8,288 nucleotides of DNA from assembly GCA_019120675.1 (NCBI GenBank), contig DWUQ01000140.1:1-8288 (forward strand), written 5' to 3'. Within the stretch, counting starts at the first letter, position 1. Each line of letters begins with the position of its first letter. This stretch comes from Candidatus Paenalcaligenes intestinipullorum. GTDB lineage: Bacteria > Pseudomonadota > Gammaproteobacteria > Burkholderiales > Burkholderiaceae_B. Of this stretch, positions 7,718-8,288 are shown piece by piece. The notes beneath the pieces were generated by a model. The model was not told the origin of the DNA and ran no database searches. It saw nothing but the letters and a program-made list of their open reading frames with translations. Made by a program: the position numbers and the translations under genes.

Positions 7718-7827
7718 AGACGGCTCATTCAGAATAAAAGTTGAACACTAAAGGATAAACTAAGCTTAGCGGTCAACGCCAAGGCAAAATTTAGGTAAAA
7801 TGCCCATTTATCCCTAAAAACGGTCAA
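7718..7827. promoter_or_regulatory. Divergent promoter/operator region between the transporter and the AraC-type regulator
   Basis: This AT-rich spacer should hold both promoters. For the regulator, GTCAAC (7772-7777) and TAAAAT (7796-7801) are 18 bases apart, giving a start about 20 bases before its ATG. For the transporter, TTGACC on the minus strand (7776 to 7771) is a good -35, but no good -10 follows. Possible operators are the palindrome CTAAGCTTAG (7760-7769), an imperfect 29-base dyad (7790-7818) over the regulator's -10, and a direct repeat CGGTCAA (7770-7776 and 7821-7827). Confidence 0.5.
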
Positions 7828-8288
7828 ATGCATCCTTCTATGCAGCTTTCTGAATTATTAGTGCGCTACGCTCAGCAATCTGGTGAAATGCCAGTGGTCG
7901 GTATGCGCGCAACGCTTCAAGAAAGCCGCAGCGAGCTGGCATCGCATAGCCATACGCGTGGTCAATTGATGCTGATCATACGTGGCAATGTGATTGGTTA
8001 TGCCAAACAGGCGATGTGGGTCTTAGCACCCGGCCAAGCCTTATGGATTCCACCTCTGGTTCCTCATCGTATACGCGCCAGCGCTCACTCCCAAATTTGC
8101 TATGTGTTTGTGAACGATGCCCTCTCCATGTTGCCCAGCCAATGTGCGTTGCTAAATATCCGACCTCTCACACGTGAGCTGATGCTGGACATGGCCGAGC
8201 TTCCCGTTCATTATGATCTGGATAGCCCACAAGCTCGCAAGGCACAGGTGTTGTTGGAGGAGCTTGCCGTCACGCCCATTAGCCGAGG
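7828..8288 (+). CDS. AraC-family transcriptional regulator (NimR-like), N-terminal part
   Basis: The first 153 residues of a regulator that runs off the right edge. The visible part is an AraC-type cupin sensor domain: HSHTRGQLMLIIRG (40-53), then WVLAPGQALWIPPLVPHRI (64-82), a pattern typical of regulators of the NimR/YeaM group. The DNA-binding helix-turn-helix pair would lie beyond the window, so it cannot be checked. The gene is divergent from the CynX/NimT-type transporter, as nimR is from nimT in E. coli, so it most likely controls that transporter and perhaps itself. ATG at 7828 is chosen as the longest start; an in-frame ATG at 7840 is possible, and neither has a clear ribosome site. 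Confidence 0.85.
   Translation, partial: MHPSMQLSELLVRYAQQSGEMPVVGMRATLQESRSELASHSHTRGQLMLIIRGNVIGYAKQAMWVLAPGQALWIPPLVPHRIRASAHSQICYVFVNDALSMLPSQCALLNIRPLTRELMLDMAELPVHYDLDSPQARKAQVLLEELAVTPISR

Overview
The window looks like chromosomal DNA from a gammaproteobacterium with moderate GC content, probably of the Pseudomonadales/Oceanospirillales type. The reasons are a SLC5-STAC-PAS hybrid histidine kinase like CrbS/MxtR, a CBS-DUF294 protein of the kind often found at acetate loci, and a NimR/NimT-like divergent pair. The organism is inferred from gene content alone. I see no mobile element, CRISPR array, tRNA or rRNA, and no gene-free gap longer than about 200 bases.

Layout. (1) Positions 1-2574, minus strand: a large membrane sensor kinase whose 3' end (ATPase domain and probably a receiver domain) lies beyond the left edge. 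(2) Divergent from it, 2661-2864: a 67-codon 4-oxalocrotonate-tautomerase enzyme with a full catalytic set, closed by a strong terminator. (3) 3022-4497, plus: a soluble CBS-pair/DUF294 nucleotidyltransferase-like signalling protein. (4) 4690-6399, plus: an ATP-sulfurylase family protein with an altered substrate loop and about 170 extra C-terminal residues, followed by a terminator. (5) 6491-7717, minus: an MFS transporter of the CynX/NimT type. (6) 7828 to the right edge, plus: the N-terminal part of an AraC-family regulator, divergent from the transporter.

How they may work together. The kinase and the CBS/DUF294 protein are both linked in known systems to carbon-source (especially acetate) sensing, so the left half may be a carbon-status signalling neighbourhood. 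The tautomerase stands alone, without an aromatic meta-cleavage operon around it. The transporter and AraC-type regulator form a self-contained local unit, and their 110-base spacer carries several dyads and a direct repeat that could be operators. The least ordinary item is the ATP-sulfurylase-like protein: its fold motifs are intact, but the Gln and Arg of the usual sulfate-binding QxRN motif are absent, and its C-terminal extension is not an APS kinase. I see no other sulfur-metabolism gene in the window, so its true reaction is open.
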